Assembly (NCBI GenBank): GCA_025924515.1
Contig: JAICIE010000018.1
Location: 1 to 38,432, forward strand
From: Jatrophihabitans sp.
Lineage (GTDB): Bacteria; Actinomycetota; Actinomycetes; Mycobacteriales; Jatrophihabitantaceae
DNA length: 38,432 nt
Reading direction: 5' to 3'
Within the stretch, counting starts at the first letter, position 1. Each line of letters starts with the position of its first letter. The translations under genes were made by a program, and so were the position numbers. Below are positions 7,368 to 15,357 of the stretch, piece after piece. The notes beneath the pieces were generated by a model. That model did no database searches and had not been told where the DNA came from. It worked only from the letters and a program-made list of their open reading frames with translations.

Positions 7368-8123
7368 GTGACCGACCCGGCCCGGCGCCGACCCGCCGAA
7401 CCGTCCCAAGCAGGCGTCACCGCCGAGATCGCGGCGCTCGGGGGTTCCGGGGGCGCCCAGCCGCGCATGGACTATCCGCCGTACCGGAGCAGCCTGCTAC
7501 GCCACCCGAGCAAGGCATTGCAGCAGGCCGACCCGGAGGGCGTCGAGTGGTTCGCGCCGATGTTCGGCGCGCAGGACGTGAACCCGATCGAGGCCGACCT
7601 CACGATCCAGCACCGAGGCGTGCCGATCGGCGAGCGGCTCACGGTAACGGGGCGGGTGAGCGACGGAGACGGGCGTCCGGTCGCGCACCAACTGCTCGAG
7701 GTCTGGCAGGCCAACGCTGCCGGTCGCTACATCCACCAGGGCGACCAACATCCCGCGCCGCTGGATCCGAATTTCACGGGGGCGGGCCGGTGCCTGACCG
7801 ACTCGGACGGCTGCTACCGGTTCACGACCGTCAAGCCCGGGCCGTATCCGTGGGGCAACCACCGCAACGCGTGGCGACCGGCGCACATCCATTTCTCGCT
7901 GTTCGGCAGCGCATTCCCGCAGCGGTTGGTCACGCAGATGTATTTCCCGGGCGATCCGCTGTTCCCGTACGACCCCATTCTCCAGGCGATCACCGGTGCG
8001 CGCGACCGCGAGCGGTTGATCGCGACCTACGATCACGATCTCACCATCCCGCAGATCTCCACCGGCTACCGCTGGGACGTCGTGCTCACCGGCCCCCGGC
8101 GCACGCCGACGGAGCAGTCGTGA
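7368..8123 (+). CDS. pcaH: protocatechuate 3,4-dioxygenase beta subunit
   Basis: A 251-residue subunit of the Fe(III) intradiol dioxygenase that opens protocatechuate to 3-carboxy-cis,cis-muconate. The iron ligands can be assigned by spacing: Tyr121 (GRYIHQ), Tyr160 (GPYPW), His173 and His175 (RPAHIHF). The N-terminal VTAEIAAL and the DYPPYRSSLLRHP segment match the beta subunit. A GTG at 7368 is chosen because it keeps that N-terminus and has TAGCGT 7 nt upstream. It overlaps pcaG by 4 nt. Confidence 0.93.
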   Translation: MTDPARRRPAEPSQAGVTAEIAALGGSGGAQPRMDYPPYRSSLLRHPSKALQQADPEGVEWFAPMFGAQDVNPIEADLTIQHRGVPIGERLTVTGRVSDGDGRPVAHQLLEVWQANAAGRYIHQGDQHPAPLDPNFTGAGRCLTDSDGCYRFTTVKPGPYPWGNHRNAWRPAHIHFSLFGSAFPQRLVTQMYFPGDPLFPYDPILQAITGARDRERLIATYDHDLTIPQISTGYRWDVVLTGPRRTPTEQS

Positions 8124-8632
8124 CCGGCACACCCGGGCAGACCGTCGGTCCGTTCTTCGAGTATGCGCTGGCCTATCCGGGGGGTTCGGAACTCGTTCCG
8201 CGCTCCGATCCTGGCGCTGTGCGTCTGTTCGGACGGGTGCTCGATGGGGCGGGCGACCCCGTTCCTGACGCGCTGATCGAGATCTGGCAGCCGGCCCCCG
8301 ACGGATCAGTGGTCCAACGCGCCGGATCGTTGCACCGCGACGGCTGGACGTTCACCGGCTGGGGTCGCTGCGCAACGGACGACGCCGGACAGTACGGGTT
8401 CACCACGCTCGCGCCGCCGTCATTCTGGTCGATCGCCGTGTTCGCCCGCGGGCTGCTCGACCGGCTCTTCACACGTGCCTACCTCACCTCTGACGACGTC
8501 CCCCTCTCGATCCCCGACGATCGACGGGCGAGTCTGATCGTCGGGCGCGAGGGCGCCGGGTACCGTTTCGACATTCGCCTGCAGGGCGAGGACGAGACCG
8601 TATTCTTCAGCTTTCCAGGCTACCGGGATTAG
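8120..8632 (+). CDS. pcaG: protocatechuate 3,4-dioxygenase alpha subunit
   Basis: A 170-residue alpha subunit that pairs with PcaH. The N-terminus TPGQTVGPFFEYAL contains the conserved Thr and Tyr of alpha subunits. GRVLDGAGDPVPDALIEIWQ forms the shared intradiol core, and it lacks the His/Tyr iron ligands, as expected. It is somewhat shorter than the alpha subunits I remember (roughly 190-200 residues), with the loss apparently in the loop before LFTRAYL. The downstream ring-fission genes (pcaB, pcaC, pcaD, pcaIJ, pcaF) are not in this window. Confidence 0.9.
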   Translation: MTGTPGQTVGPFFEYALAYPGGSELVPRSDPGAVRLFGRVLDGAGDPVPDALIEIWQPAPDGSVVQRAGSLHRDGWTFTGWGRCATDDAGQYGFTTLAPPSFWSIAVFARGLLDRLFTRAYLTSDDVPLSIPDDRRASLIVGREGAGYRFDIRLQGEDETVFFSFPGYRD

Positions 8633-8648
8633 CGTCGGCCGGATGGCG

Positions 8649-10088
8649 TCATGGCCGGCGCAGCTCGGCCATCGAGGTGGATTGCAGGGAGATCGTGAAC
8701 CAGTGACTCGTCACGACCCCGCTGCGCACCGAACAGGTGACCCGCACTTTGTGTGGCGTTTCGACGAAGACGACGTCCGCGACGAACGTGGTCCTGTCGA
8801 CCCAGCCGCCGTTCGCCGCGACCGGAATCCCGCCGCTTTCGCTCATTGCCCATCGGCCGGTGCCGACCCGGATGTCGAGCCGGCCGCCGGGATCGGTGAT
8901 CGAGAGCTCCCAACCCTCCGCGGAGCCGTGTAACGCGGCCTCGGTGATGACCGGTCCGACCCGTTCATCGATCCCTGTCGCGTGGTGTCCCGAGGAGGGG
9001 CCGCCTGTGAACTTGGCACCCGTCCGGGAGAAAGGCTCGCCCGGCTCGGCCTCGGCGGCGATCACCGGCAGGGCGTCCCTGCCCAACCTTGCAGCGAGCC
9101 GGCCGTCGGCCTGCGGATCGGGATCGGCAGAGTCGACCGCGGGCAGCACGTGCCGCCAAACCGCGTCGAGGATCCCCTGCATGTCCTGGCTTTCCGCAGT
9201 GATGGCGACGACCATGTCCTGGTCGGGCAGCACGAGGCAGAACTGTCCGAACGCGCCGTCGCCGCGGTAGCCGTGCCGAGATCGCCAGAATTGGAAGCCG
9301 TATCCCTGCTGCCAATCCGGGTTCGGCTCCCGCGGCGTGTCGATCTGCTTACCGGTGGCCTGATCGACCCAGGCGGCGGGCAGCAGCTGCCGACCGTCCC
9401 ATCGTCCGCGCTGCAGATAGAGCTGCCCGAGCCGGGCGACCGCATCGGTCGTTGCATACATCCCGCTGTAGCCGATGTTCTGACCGGGCGGCTGCTCCAC
9501 CCAGGCGACGTCGTCGATGCCCAGCGGGTCGAACAGGCGTGGCCGCAGGTAATCGAGCAGACGTTGACCCGATCGGCGTTGAATTATCGCGGCCAGGCTG
9601 TACGTGCACGGCTGGTTGTAGGCGAAAACCGTGCCCGGGCTCCGATCGGGCGGAATGAGCAGGAAGCCCCGTACCGGATTGGCGGGATCGTTGCCGAACG
9701 CCTTCGGCCTCGTCTCGCCGAGGTGGCCGCTGGCCATGGAGGCGACCTGGCGCACTTTGATCGCACGGCTGCCCGGGTCGGTCACTTCGGCATCGAGCTC
9801 GGGGAAATACGACAGCACCGTGGCGTCGAGGTCGATGATCCCCTCGGCCACGGCGAAGCCGGCCGCTGTCGCCGTGAAGCTCTTGCTCAGCGAATAGAGC
9901 AGATGCACCCGGTCGACCGAGTACGGCGCCCGCCAACCCTCGGCAATGATCTTGCCGTGGCGTAGAACCATCACACTGTGCAATTCGGTCTGCGGTGAGC
10001 ACTGCATCGCGTCGAGGAACGCTTCGATGCCGACGGCGTCCACTCCTTCCGCGCTGGGAGTGCTGTGCGCAAGGTCGTGGGTGGGCAT
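8649..10088 (-). CDS. serine hydrolase of the beta-lactamase/transpeptidase-like fold
   Basis: A 479-residue protein. The SxxK motif with the nucleophilic Ser is seen as LYSLSKSFTATAAGFAV near residue 76, followed by a YxN-like element in FAYNQPCTYSLAAIIQ and the family sequence GMYATTDAVARLGQLYL. The first ~340 residues match class C beta-lactamase-related hydrolases, which include esterases and D-aminopeptidases. The last ~140 residues form an extra domain of unknown role with beta character (GWELSITDPGGRLDIRVGTGRW). No signal peptide is visible, so it is probably cytoplasmic. The ATG at 10088 has TAGGGT 7 nt upstream. Substrate unknown. Confidence 0.82.
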   Translation of the reverse strand: MPTHDLAHSTPSAEGVDAVGIEAFLDAMQCSPQTELHSVMVLRHGKIIAEGWRAPYSVDRVHLLYSLSKSFTATAAGFAVAEGIIDLDATVLSYFPELDAEVTDPGSRAIKVRQVASMASGHLGETRPKAFGNDPANPVRGFLLIPPDRSPGTVFAYNQPCTYSLAAIIQRRSGQRLLDYLRPRLFDPLGIDDVAWVEQPPGQNIGYSGMYATTDAVARLGQLYLQRGRWDGRQLLPAAWVDQATGKQIDTPREPNPDWQQGYGFQFWRSRHGYRGDGAFGQFCLVLPDQDMVVAITAESQDMQGILDAVWRHVLPAVDSADPDPQADGRLAARLGRDALPVIAAEAEPGEPFSRTGAKFTGGPSSGHHATGIDERVGPVITEAALHGSAEGWELSITDPGGRLDIRVGTGRWAMSESGGIPVAANGGWVDRTTFVADVVFVETPHKVRVTCSVRSGVVTSHWFTISLQSTSMAELRRP

Positions 10089-10095
10089 AGCCCCG

Positions 10096-10101
10096 ACCCT
10101 A
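10096..10101 (-). promoter_or_regulatory. -10 box (TAGGGT), leaderless type
   Basis: It lies 7 nt before the ATG of the serine hydrolase, with no Shine-Dalgarno sequence between them. Confidence 0.4.
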
Positions 10102-10149
10102 GATTCCGCGGTATCGGCGCTGGCGGCCTGGTGCGGGAGGATGGCCGCC

Positions 10150-10764
10150 ATGGACGAGATCACCGACGAGGACGAGCTTCGCAGCCTGCTCGGCGGAGCC
10201 CCGGTGCCCGCGGCGCTCCGCAAAGAACGTGACCGGTTGCATGCGCTCGATCGCGAGTGGCTGGCGGCCTCGCCCTTCTGTCTCGTGGCGACCGCTGACG
10301 CAGACGGGCGCTGCGACGTGTCTCCGAAGGGCGACCCGCCGGGCTTCGTCCTCGTCCTCGACGACCGGACGATTGCGCTGCCGGAACGACCGGGCAACCG
10401 CCGCGGTGACGGACTGCGCAACATCCTGCGCAACCCGCACGTCGGGTTGATCTTCCTGCTGCCCGGACGCGGCGACACGTTACGCATAAACGGCCGAGCC
10501 CGGATCGTTCGAGATCCTGACCTTCTTGACCGCATGGCGGTGCGGGACCGGATACCCGTCCTCGCCACGGTGGTCGAGGTCGAAGAAGTGTTCCACCACT
10601 GCGCGAAGGCTTTCCTGCGCTCGGAATTGTGGGATGTTGGGACCTGGCGTCCGGACGCCGTGACCTCGCGGGCGCGGATCGCGCACCAGCTCGAGCGACC
10701 GGAAAACTCGGTCGCCGAGCTGGAGCGCTACTACGGCCCCGCGTATGCGTGCAGGCTCTATTAG
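10150..10764 (+). CDS. PPOX-class probable FMN-dependent enzyme
   Basis: A 204-residue protein of the pyridoxamine 5'-phosphate oxidase-like split-barrel fold. The sequences LVATADADGRCDVSPKGDPPGFV, GNRRGDGLRNILRNPHVGLIFL and the C-terminal HCAKAFLRSELWD are typical of the MSMEG_1061 / DR_2398 type. Such proteins bind FMN and act on unknown substrates. GGGAGG sits directly before the ATG at 10141 but 9 nt before the ATG at 10150, so 10150 is chosen. Its stop codon overlaps the convergent ArsR-type gene. Confidence 0.8.
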   Translation: MDEITDEDELRSLLGGAPVPAALRKERDRLHALDREWLAASPFCLVATADADGRCDVSPKGDPPGFVLVLDDRTIALPERPGNRRGDGLRNILRNPHVGLIFLLPGRGDTLRINGRARIVRDPDLLDRMAVRDRIPVLATVVEVEEVFHHCAKAFLRSELWDVGTWRPDAVTSRARIAHQLERPENSVAELERYYGPAYACRLY

Positions 10765-11546
10765 CTGTCCGTGGTTGCTCGGCCGCTGTACATCAGGGAG
10801 CCGGGGGTGGTCAGCAGCTCACCGCTTTCGAGCCACGTCTTGAGCCCAGACAGGATCATCGGCCAACCGCCGTAGAGCTGATCGTTGGCGCCCTCGCGCA
10901 ACTGGTCGTGCGTGACGGTCAGCCGGCACGAGTCGGCGATCGGCTCGATCTCCCAGGTGACCCGTGACTCGCCCTCCGCCTTCACGTCCTCACCCCAGAG
11001 CGCGACCATCGTGTGCACCAGACGCTTAGGCGGATCGATCTCCAGAACGGTTCCCTCGCCCAGGGGGGCAGGCGCGTTCGGACTCGTCATCTCGATATGC
11101 GACCCGGGCTGCCAATCCGACTGCGCGCTCATGCTGAAGTTGTACCTCGCCCGGATCTCGGGATCGATGATCGCTTCCCACAGACGCTCCGGCGTCGTGC
11201 GGATGTAGATCTCGTAGATCTTTTCCATGGTTTTCTCCAACCTCTGCTTGAGTTCGCTGAGCGTGGCGGCCCACGGCTCGCGGTACTTGCTCACCCACCG
11301 GTCGTGAATGAGGCGGATCGGCATCGGGTTGAGGAAGTGCAGCTTTTCGCGGCCCTGCCGGCGGGTGACCACGAGCCCCGCATCCTCGAGCACCTTGAGG
11401 TGCTTCATCACCCCGAACCTGCTCATGGCGAAGCGCTGCTCGAGTGCGCCCAATGTCTGGCCGTCCTCGCGGTAAAGGTCATCGAGCAGGCTGCGCCTGG
11501 TGGCGTCGGCGAGCGCCCGGAACACCGCATCCGATTGCTCGTCCAC
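10761..11546 (-). CDS. ArsR-type HTH fused to an SRPBCC (AHSA1-like) domain
   Basis: A 261-residue fusion. The first ~80 residues form an ArsR winged helix (VFRALADATRRSLLDDLY, then SRFGVMKHLKVLEDAGLV, then GREKLHFLNP). Residues ~105-261 are an SRPBCC/AHSA1 ligand-binding domain starting IYEIYIRTTPERLWEAI and including WEIEPIADSCRLTVTHD. I see no cysteine metal site, so the SRPBCC part probably senses a hydrophobic ligand; this is inference. The GTG at 11546 is chosen over 11552 and 11576 because the promoter's -10 box at 11556-11561 would start the transcript just before it. The promoter contains a palindrome, which suggests autoregulation. Confidence 0.8.
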   Translation of the reverse strand: MDEQSDAVFRALADATRRSLLDDLYREDGQTLGALEQRFAMSRFGVMKHLKVLEDAGLVVTRRQGREKLHFLNPMPIRLIHDRWVSKYREPWAATLSELKQRLEKTMEKIYEIYIRTTPERLWEAIIDPEIRARYNFSMSAQSDWQPGSHIEMTSPNAPAPLGEGTVLEIDPPKRLVHTMVALWGEDVKAEGESRVTWEIEPIADSCRLTVTHDQLREGANDQLYGGWPMILSGLKTWLESGELLTTPGSLMYSGRATTDS

Positions 11547-11555
11547 GCACACGAC

Positions 11556-11583
11556 ATTATGTGACCGTACGGTCACATGTCAA
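11556..11583 (-). promoter_or_regulatory. sigma-70-type promoter with palindromic operator for the ArsR-SRPBCC gene
   Basis: On the minus strand TTGACA (11578-11583) and CATAAT (11556-11561) are 16 bp apart, close to the sigma-70 consensus and rare in such GC-rich DNA. The spacer is filled by the perfect 20-bp palindrome ATGTGACCGTACGGTCACAT (11559-11578), which touches both boxes. A regulator bound there would block polymerase directly. The position immediately before an ArsR-type gene points to autorepression. Confidence 0.75.
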
Positions 11584-11922
11584 GCGTCCTGCCGGCAGGT
11601 TTCGGCGTGCCGGTTCGGCCGCCGAAGAGGCGGGCGATCACGGTGCGGCCGCGGGAGAGACGGACGATCACGTTCGCCCCGCCACTGCTCGATCCGCGCA
11701 AGCTGAATGAGCGAACCCGGGGCAGACGTGATCGACTCGACGGCCCCGGCCCGTCCTCCTCGCCGGCAGCCGCGGCCGAACGCGCGGCGCATCACAGATG
11801 CGTTTGACGGGCGAGGTACCGACGGGTGCATCCGTGATCCAATTCCAACCCTGCGCGTGGCGGACCCGCCGCGCCAGCCGAGCCTGCGGCCGGACCGCCG
11901 GCCACGAGCCGGAACCCTTTCG
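11579..11922. other. 344-bp region without a convincing gene
   Basis: It lies between the ArsR-SRPBCC promoter and the stop of the alcohol dehydrogenase gene. Short ORFs on both strands have no codon pattern or recognisable motif. An imperfect inverted repeat is present: ATCACAGATGC at 11791-11801 and GCATCCGTGAT at 11828-11838 (10 of 11 pairs, 26-nt loop). No T-run follows, so it is not a clear terminator. Confidence 0.4.
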
Positions 11923-13098
11923 TCAGGGCTTCAGCACGACCTTCTCGCAGTTCTCCAGCTTGTGCTTGAAGATGTGGTAGCCGTGCGGCGCCTGATCGAG
12001 CGGCAGCGTGTGCGTGATGATCCGAGTCGGGTCCAGCTCCTTGCGCTCGATGCGCTCCAGCAGCGGACGCAGGTACTTGTGCACCGGGGTCTGGGAAGCC
12101 CGCAGCGTCAGCCCGCGGTTGATCCACGACCCGGACGGGAACTTGTCGATCATGCCGCCGTACACGCCGACGACCGAGACGATCCCGCCGTTGCGGCAGG
12201 ACAGGATGGCCTGGCGCAGCGCGTACGGACGGTCGGTCTCCGAGCGGGCGAGCTGCTTGATCCGGTCGTAGTAGTAGATGTGCGGGCTGCCGTGGCTGCC
12301 CTCCATGCCGACGGCGTCGATGCACTTGTCCGGCCCGCGCCCGCCGGTGAGCTCGAGCAGGACGCTTCGGACGTCGACCTCGTCGAAGTTGACCGTCGTG
12401 TAGCCGGCCTGTTCGGCCATTTGCAGCCGATACGGTTCCTTGTCGATCGCGATGACCTTCCCGGCACCGAGCACCCGGGCGCTGTCCATGGCGAACTGTC
12501 CGACGGGACCGGCACCCCAGACGGCTACCACGTCGCCGTCCTCGATATCGCAGAAATCGGCCGCCATGTACCCGGTCGGCAGGATGTCTGTCAGAAAGAG
12601 AACCTGCTCGTCGGTGAGATCGGACTCGATCTTCAGCGGGCCGAAGTCGGCGAACGGCACGCGCGCGTACTCGGCCTGCCCGCCGGCGAAGCCGCCGGTG
12701 AGATGCGAATACCCGAACATCCCGCAAAGAGGATGGCCGAACAGCTTCTCGGCCGCGCCCGCATTCGGGTTCGAGTTCTCGCAGGCCGACGTCATCCCTT
12801 GCACACAGGGGGTGCAGACGCCGCAGGCGATGGGGAACGGCACGACTACCCGGTCGCCGACCTCGAGCTTGTCCGGACCGATGTCCGCACCGACCTCGAC
12901 GACCTCGCCCATGAACTCGTGGCCCATGACGTCGCCGGTCTGCATGGTCGGCACGTAGCCGTCGAGCAGGTGCAGGTCCGATCCGCAGATCGCCGTCGAG
13001 GTGATCTTCACGATGGCGTCGCGGCGGTTGAGGATCTTCGGGTCCGGTACGTCCTGCACCGTCACGATCGTCGGCTGGACCCAGGTCGTGGCCTTCAC
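11923..13098 (-). CDS. zinc-dependent alcohol dehydrogenase, formaldehyde dehydrogenase-like
   Basis: A 391-residue medium-chain dehydrogenase. Catalytic zinc ligands are Cys38 (ICGSDLHLLDG), His60 and Glu61 (GHEFMGEV). Structural zinc cysteines are at 92, 95, 98 and 106 (CGVCTPC...C). The NAD-binding Rossmann motif is WGAGPVGQFAMDSARVLGA followed by acidic IDKEPYR. The long insert around SETDRPYALRQAIL resembles FDH_like enzymes. The substrate (alcohol or aldehyde adduct) is unknown. The GTG start is supported by GGAGGTGA on the minus strand and overlaps the stop of the SRPBCC gene by 4 nt, so the two genes form one operon. Confidence 0.9.
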   Translation of the reverse strand: MKATTWVQPTIVTVQDVPDPKILNRRDAIVKITSTAICGSDLHLLDGYVPTMQTGDVMGHEFMGEVVEVGADIGPDKLEVGDRVVVPFPIACGVCTPCVQGMTSACENSNPNAGAAEKLFGHPLCGMFGYSHLTGGFAGGQAEYARVPFADFGPLKIESDLTDEQVLFLTDILPTGYMAADFCDIEDGDVVAVWGAGPVGQFAMDSARVLGAGKVIAIDKEPYRLQMAEQAGYTTVNFDEVDVRSVLLELTGGRGPDKCIDAVGMEGSHGSPHIYYYDRIKQLARSETDRPYALRQAILSCRNGGIVSVVGVYGGMIDKFPSGSWINRGLTLRASQTPVHKYLRPLLERIERKELDPTRIITHTLPLDQAPHGYHIFKHKLENCEKVVLKP

Positions 13099-14033
13099 CA
13101 GGTCACCTCCGTGTACTCGTCGGTGCTCAACGGCTGGGCGGGGCGCTGCGGGAACTCCTTGCGGGCCCGCTTCCCCCCGGGCGCGCCGTCGGAGCGCACC
13201 ACTTCGCCGATCTCGACGACCTGCTTGAACCGACGCAGGTCGTCGTCGAGCTGCTGGTGCGGTTCCTCGCCGAAATACCGGGCGACGAGCTTGCCCGCCC
13301 CTCCGGCGGGCAGCGAATAGCGCATCTGGACGTGCACCTCGGTACCCCGGCCGCCCGGCGCGTCGACGAACCGCACGACGCCTTCGTTCGGCACGGTCGC
13401 GCCCTGGTCCGAGCGCCAGGCGATGCGCTCGCCGGGAACGTCCTCGGTGATGGTGGCGTCCCACTCCGCCGACCCGAACGGCGCCGAGGCCACCCAGTGG
13501 CTACGCCGCTCATCCAGGACGTCGACCCGTTCCAAGTGCGCCATGAACTCAGGCAGGTTCGAGAATGCCCGCCAGCGCTCGTAGACCTCTTGCGGCGGCT
13601 TGCGGATCGTCGTCGACGCGGTCAGCTCCGTCGCCGACCCGGACCGCGACGCGCGCAGCGCCGCAACCACGTCCACTGCCGTGATGGCGGCAGCGGCCGC
13701 GGTGGCCGCGACCGTGCGGTTGCGGTGCCGGCGGCCGTGCCCGGCCAGTGCCCGGCCGAGCAGCGTCAGGTCCATGGCGTCGCCGGCCACGCGGGCCCAC
13801 ACGAAGGGCGCCGAGGGACGCACGAGCAGCGCTGCGGCCGCGGCAAGCTCGCGGCCGCCGACGATCTGCGCCGCCAGCCGCGCGCGCGGTTTGCGTCCCA
13901 CGCCGATCGCGTCCGCGACGTCGGCGGGCCGCGCGACGAGCGGGACGCCCAGGGCCGCACTGACCACGCCGAGGGCGCGCCCTACGACGGCGATCTCGGA
14001 AGGGGACGGACGAGCCTGCGAGTCAAGGGCCAT
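13095..14033 (-). CDS. membrane-anchored SRPBCC (polyketide cyclase/dehydrase-like) protein
   Basis: A 312-residue protein. The N-terminal ~130 residues are alanine-rich with several hydrophobic segments (EIAVVGRALGVVSAALGVPL, RELAAAAALLVRP, VAATAAAAAITAVDVVAAL). The rest is an SRPBCC domain: ELTASTTIRKPPQEVYERWR, FMAHLERVDVLDERRSHWV, then a long C-terminal helix YFGEEPHQQLDDDLRRFKQVVE. Such proteins bind hydrophobic ligands; this arrangement is known as an uncharacterised actinobacterial type. The ATG at 14033 follows GGAGATCATC on the minus strand. It is co-transcribed with the downstream alcohol dehydrogenase. Confidence 0.75.
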   Translation of the reverse strand: MALDSQARPSPSEIAVVGRALGVVSAALGVPLVARPADVADAIGVGRKPRARLAAQIVGGRELAAAAALLVRPSAPFVWARVAGDAMDLTLLGRALAGHGRRHRNRTVAATAAAAAITAVDVVAALRASRSGSATELTASTTIRKPPQEVYERWRAFSNLPEFMAHLERVDVLDERRSHWVASAPFGSAEWDATITEDVPGERIAWRSDQGATVPNEGVVRFVDAPGGRGTEVHVQMRYSLPAGGAGKLVARYFGEEPHQQLDDDLRRFKQVVEIGEVVRSDGAPGGKRARKEFPQRPAQPLSTDEYTEVTW

Positions 14034-14118
14034 GATGATCTCCGCATCGGCGCCGGAAGGGAACGGAGGATGCCGTTGCTCCGGGCTTCCCCCCGACCCC
14101 CGACAAGCTAACGGCGGG

Positions 14119-14124
14119 TAGCGT
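14119..14124 (+). promoter_or_regulatory. -10 box (TAGCGT), leaderless type
   Basis: It lies 8 nt before the ATG of the amidohydrolase gene. On the other strand TAGCTT (14105-14110) could serve the SRPBCC-adh operon. Confidence 0.35.
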
Positions 14125-14132
14125 CCGCGGGG

Positions 14133-15002
14133 ATGATCGACGGTCTTCCGCTGGCGGATGTCCACCTGCATCCGGCGCGCCGCGCGACGCTGAAGGTTCC
14201 CTGGCAGCAGTGGGTGCAAGGCTTCCCGACGACCACCGCAGGCCTCTACACCGAGGCCGGCGACCCGGATCCGGTCGCCTTCCGGCGTCATCTGGCCGAG
14301 CAGGGCGTCGACGTCGCCCTACTGATGGCCGAGTACAGCCCGCGGGTCACCGGGATCCAGGCCATCGAGGACGTCCTGGCGCTGGCAGGCGATCCCGGCG
14401 AGACCCCGCGGATCCGCGCCATCGCGAACGTGAACCCGCACTACCACTTCCCGGTCGAGGACGAGGTCCGGCGCCAGTTGGCGCTCGGGGCGGTGGCCCT
14501 GAAGGTGCACCCGGTGCACGCCGGCATCGCGGCCAACGATCCGGAGTTCTTCCCCGCCTACGAGGTCTGCCGCGCCGCCGGGGTCCCGGTTGTCGTCCAC
14601 TGCGGGACGAGCACCTTCGCGGGCGCCAAGAACCGCTTCGGTGACCCGGTGCACCTCGACGACGTGATCCGGAACTTCCCGGGTCTGCACCTGGTGCTCG
14701 CGCACGGCGGACGCGGATGGTGGTACGACGCCGCGGCGTTCCTCGCCCTGGCGAACGAGCGCGTGTGGATCGAGCTGTCCGGGCTGCCCCCGCGCCGCCT
14801 ACCGGAGTACTACGCCCGGAGCAACTGGAACCGGCTGGTCCGGAAGATGATCTTCGGGACCGACTGGCCGGGCATTCCCGGGATCGCCGCCAACGCCCGC
14901 GCGGTCGCCGCCCTGTGCCCGGACGAGGAGACGCGCCGGCTGGTCCTCGCGGGCAACGCCGCCCGGGTCTACCGGGTGGAGGTCCCGGGACTCGATCGGT
15001 GA
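14133..15002 (+). CDS. amidohydrolase family protein (Amidohydro_2 type)
   Basis: A 289-residue TIM-barrel hydrolase or decarboxylase. The metal-binding HxH is at residues 11 and 13 (ADVHLHPAR). Further signatures are GAVALKVHPVHAGIAAND, GVPVVVHCGTSTF, LVLAHGGRGWWYDAA and the terminal FGTDWPG with the catalytic Asp near residue 241, followed by VLAGNAARVY. The family includes decarboxylases of aromatic acids and lactonases; the substrate cannot be told from sequence. It is divergent from the SRPBCC-adh operon and followed by a MoaD-like gene. Confidence 0.85.
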   Translation: MIDGLPLADVHLHPARRATLKVPWQQWVQGFPTTTAGLYTEAGDPDPVAFRRHLAEQGVDVALLMAEYSPRVTGIQAIEDVLALAGDPGETPRIRAIANVNPHYHFPVEDEVRRQLALGAVALKVHPVHAGIAANDPEFFPAYEVCRAAGVPVVVHCGTSTFAGAKNRFGDPVHLDDVIRNFPGLHLVLAHGGRGWWYDAAAFLALANERVWIELSGLPPRRLPEYYARSNWNRLVRKMIFGTDWPGIPGIAANARAVAALCPDEETRRLVLAGNAARVYRVEVPGLDR

Positions 15003-15048
15003 GGCTGCGACCGAAAGCCGCTCCGATCGGTCGTGGCAGGCTGACCGC

Positions 15049-15285
15049 ATGGCGGCGGTGACGGTGCGGTACTGGGCGGGAGCCGCACGCGCCGCTGGGA
15101 CCGATGGCGAGGTCGTGGAGGTCGGCACGGTGGCCGAACTTCGCGCCCTGCTTGCGGCCCGCCCGTCACTCACCGCGGTGAGCCGCGTCGCGTCCTTCCT
15201 GGTCGACGGTGCGCAGGCCGGCGAGGCAGCACCGCTGCGACCGGGTGCCGTGGTCGACGTGCTGCCGCCGTTCGCGGGCGGCTGA
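15049..15285 (+). CDS. MoaD/ThiS family sulfur-carrier protein
   Basis: A 78-residue ubiquitin-like protein ending in PPFAGG. The C-terminal Gly-Gly is the site that is adenylylated and thiocarboxylated. VTVRYWAGAARAAG and LRPGAVVDVLPPFAGG match the MoaD-type fold. The usual role is sulfur donation in molybdopterin or thiamine synthesis; without moaE or thiG beside it the pathway cannot be decided, although moeA at 4884 favours molybdopterin. A CAGGCT box lies 6 nt before the ATG. Confidence 0.85.
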   Translation: MAAVTVRYWAGAARAAGTDGEVVEVGTVAELRALLAARPSLTAVSRVASFLVDGAQAGEAAPLRPGAVVDVLPPFAGG

Positions 15286-15357
15286 GTCCGTAGGTCCGAC
15301 GAGGCCCGGAGGACCACGCCGGGTTTCGGTGTCGACGCGGCTGGGAAACGAGCAACC

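Noticed and set aside
11577-11807. 76-residue + strand ORF in the gap beside the ArsR-SRPBCC promoter
   Set aside because: Low-complexity Arg/Pro composition, no Shine-Dalgarno sequence, no motif, and its start overlaps the promoter palindrome.
11707-13320. 537-residue + strand ORF opposite the alcohol dehydrogenase
   Set aside because: Antisense shadow; the minus-strand dehydrogenase has all zinc and NAD motifs.
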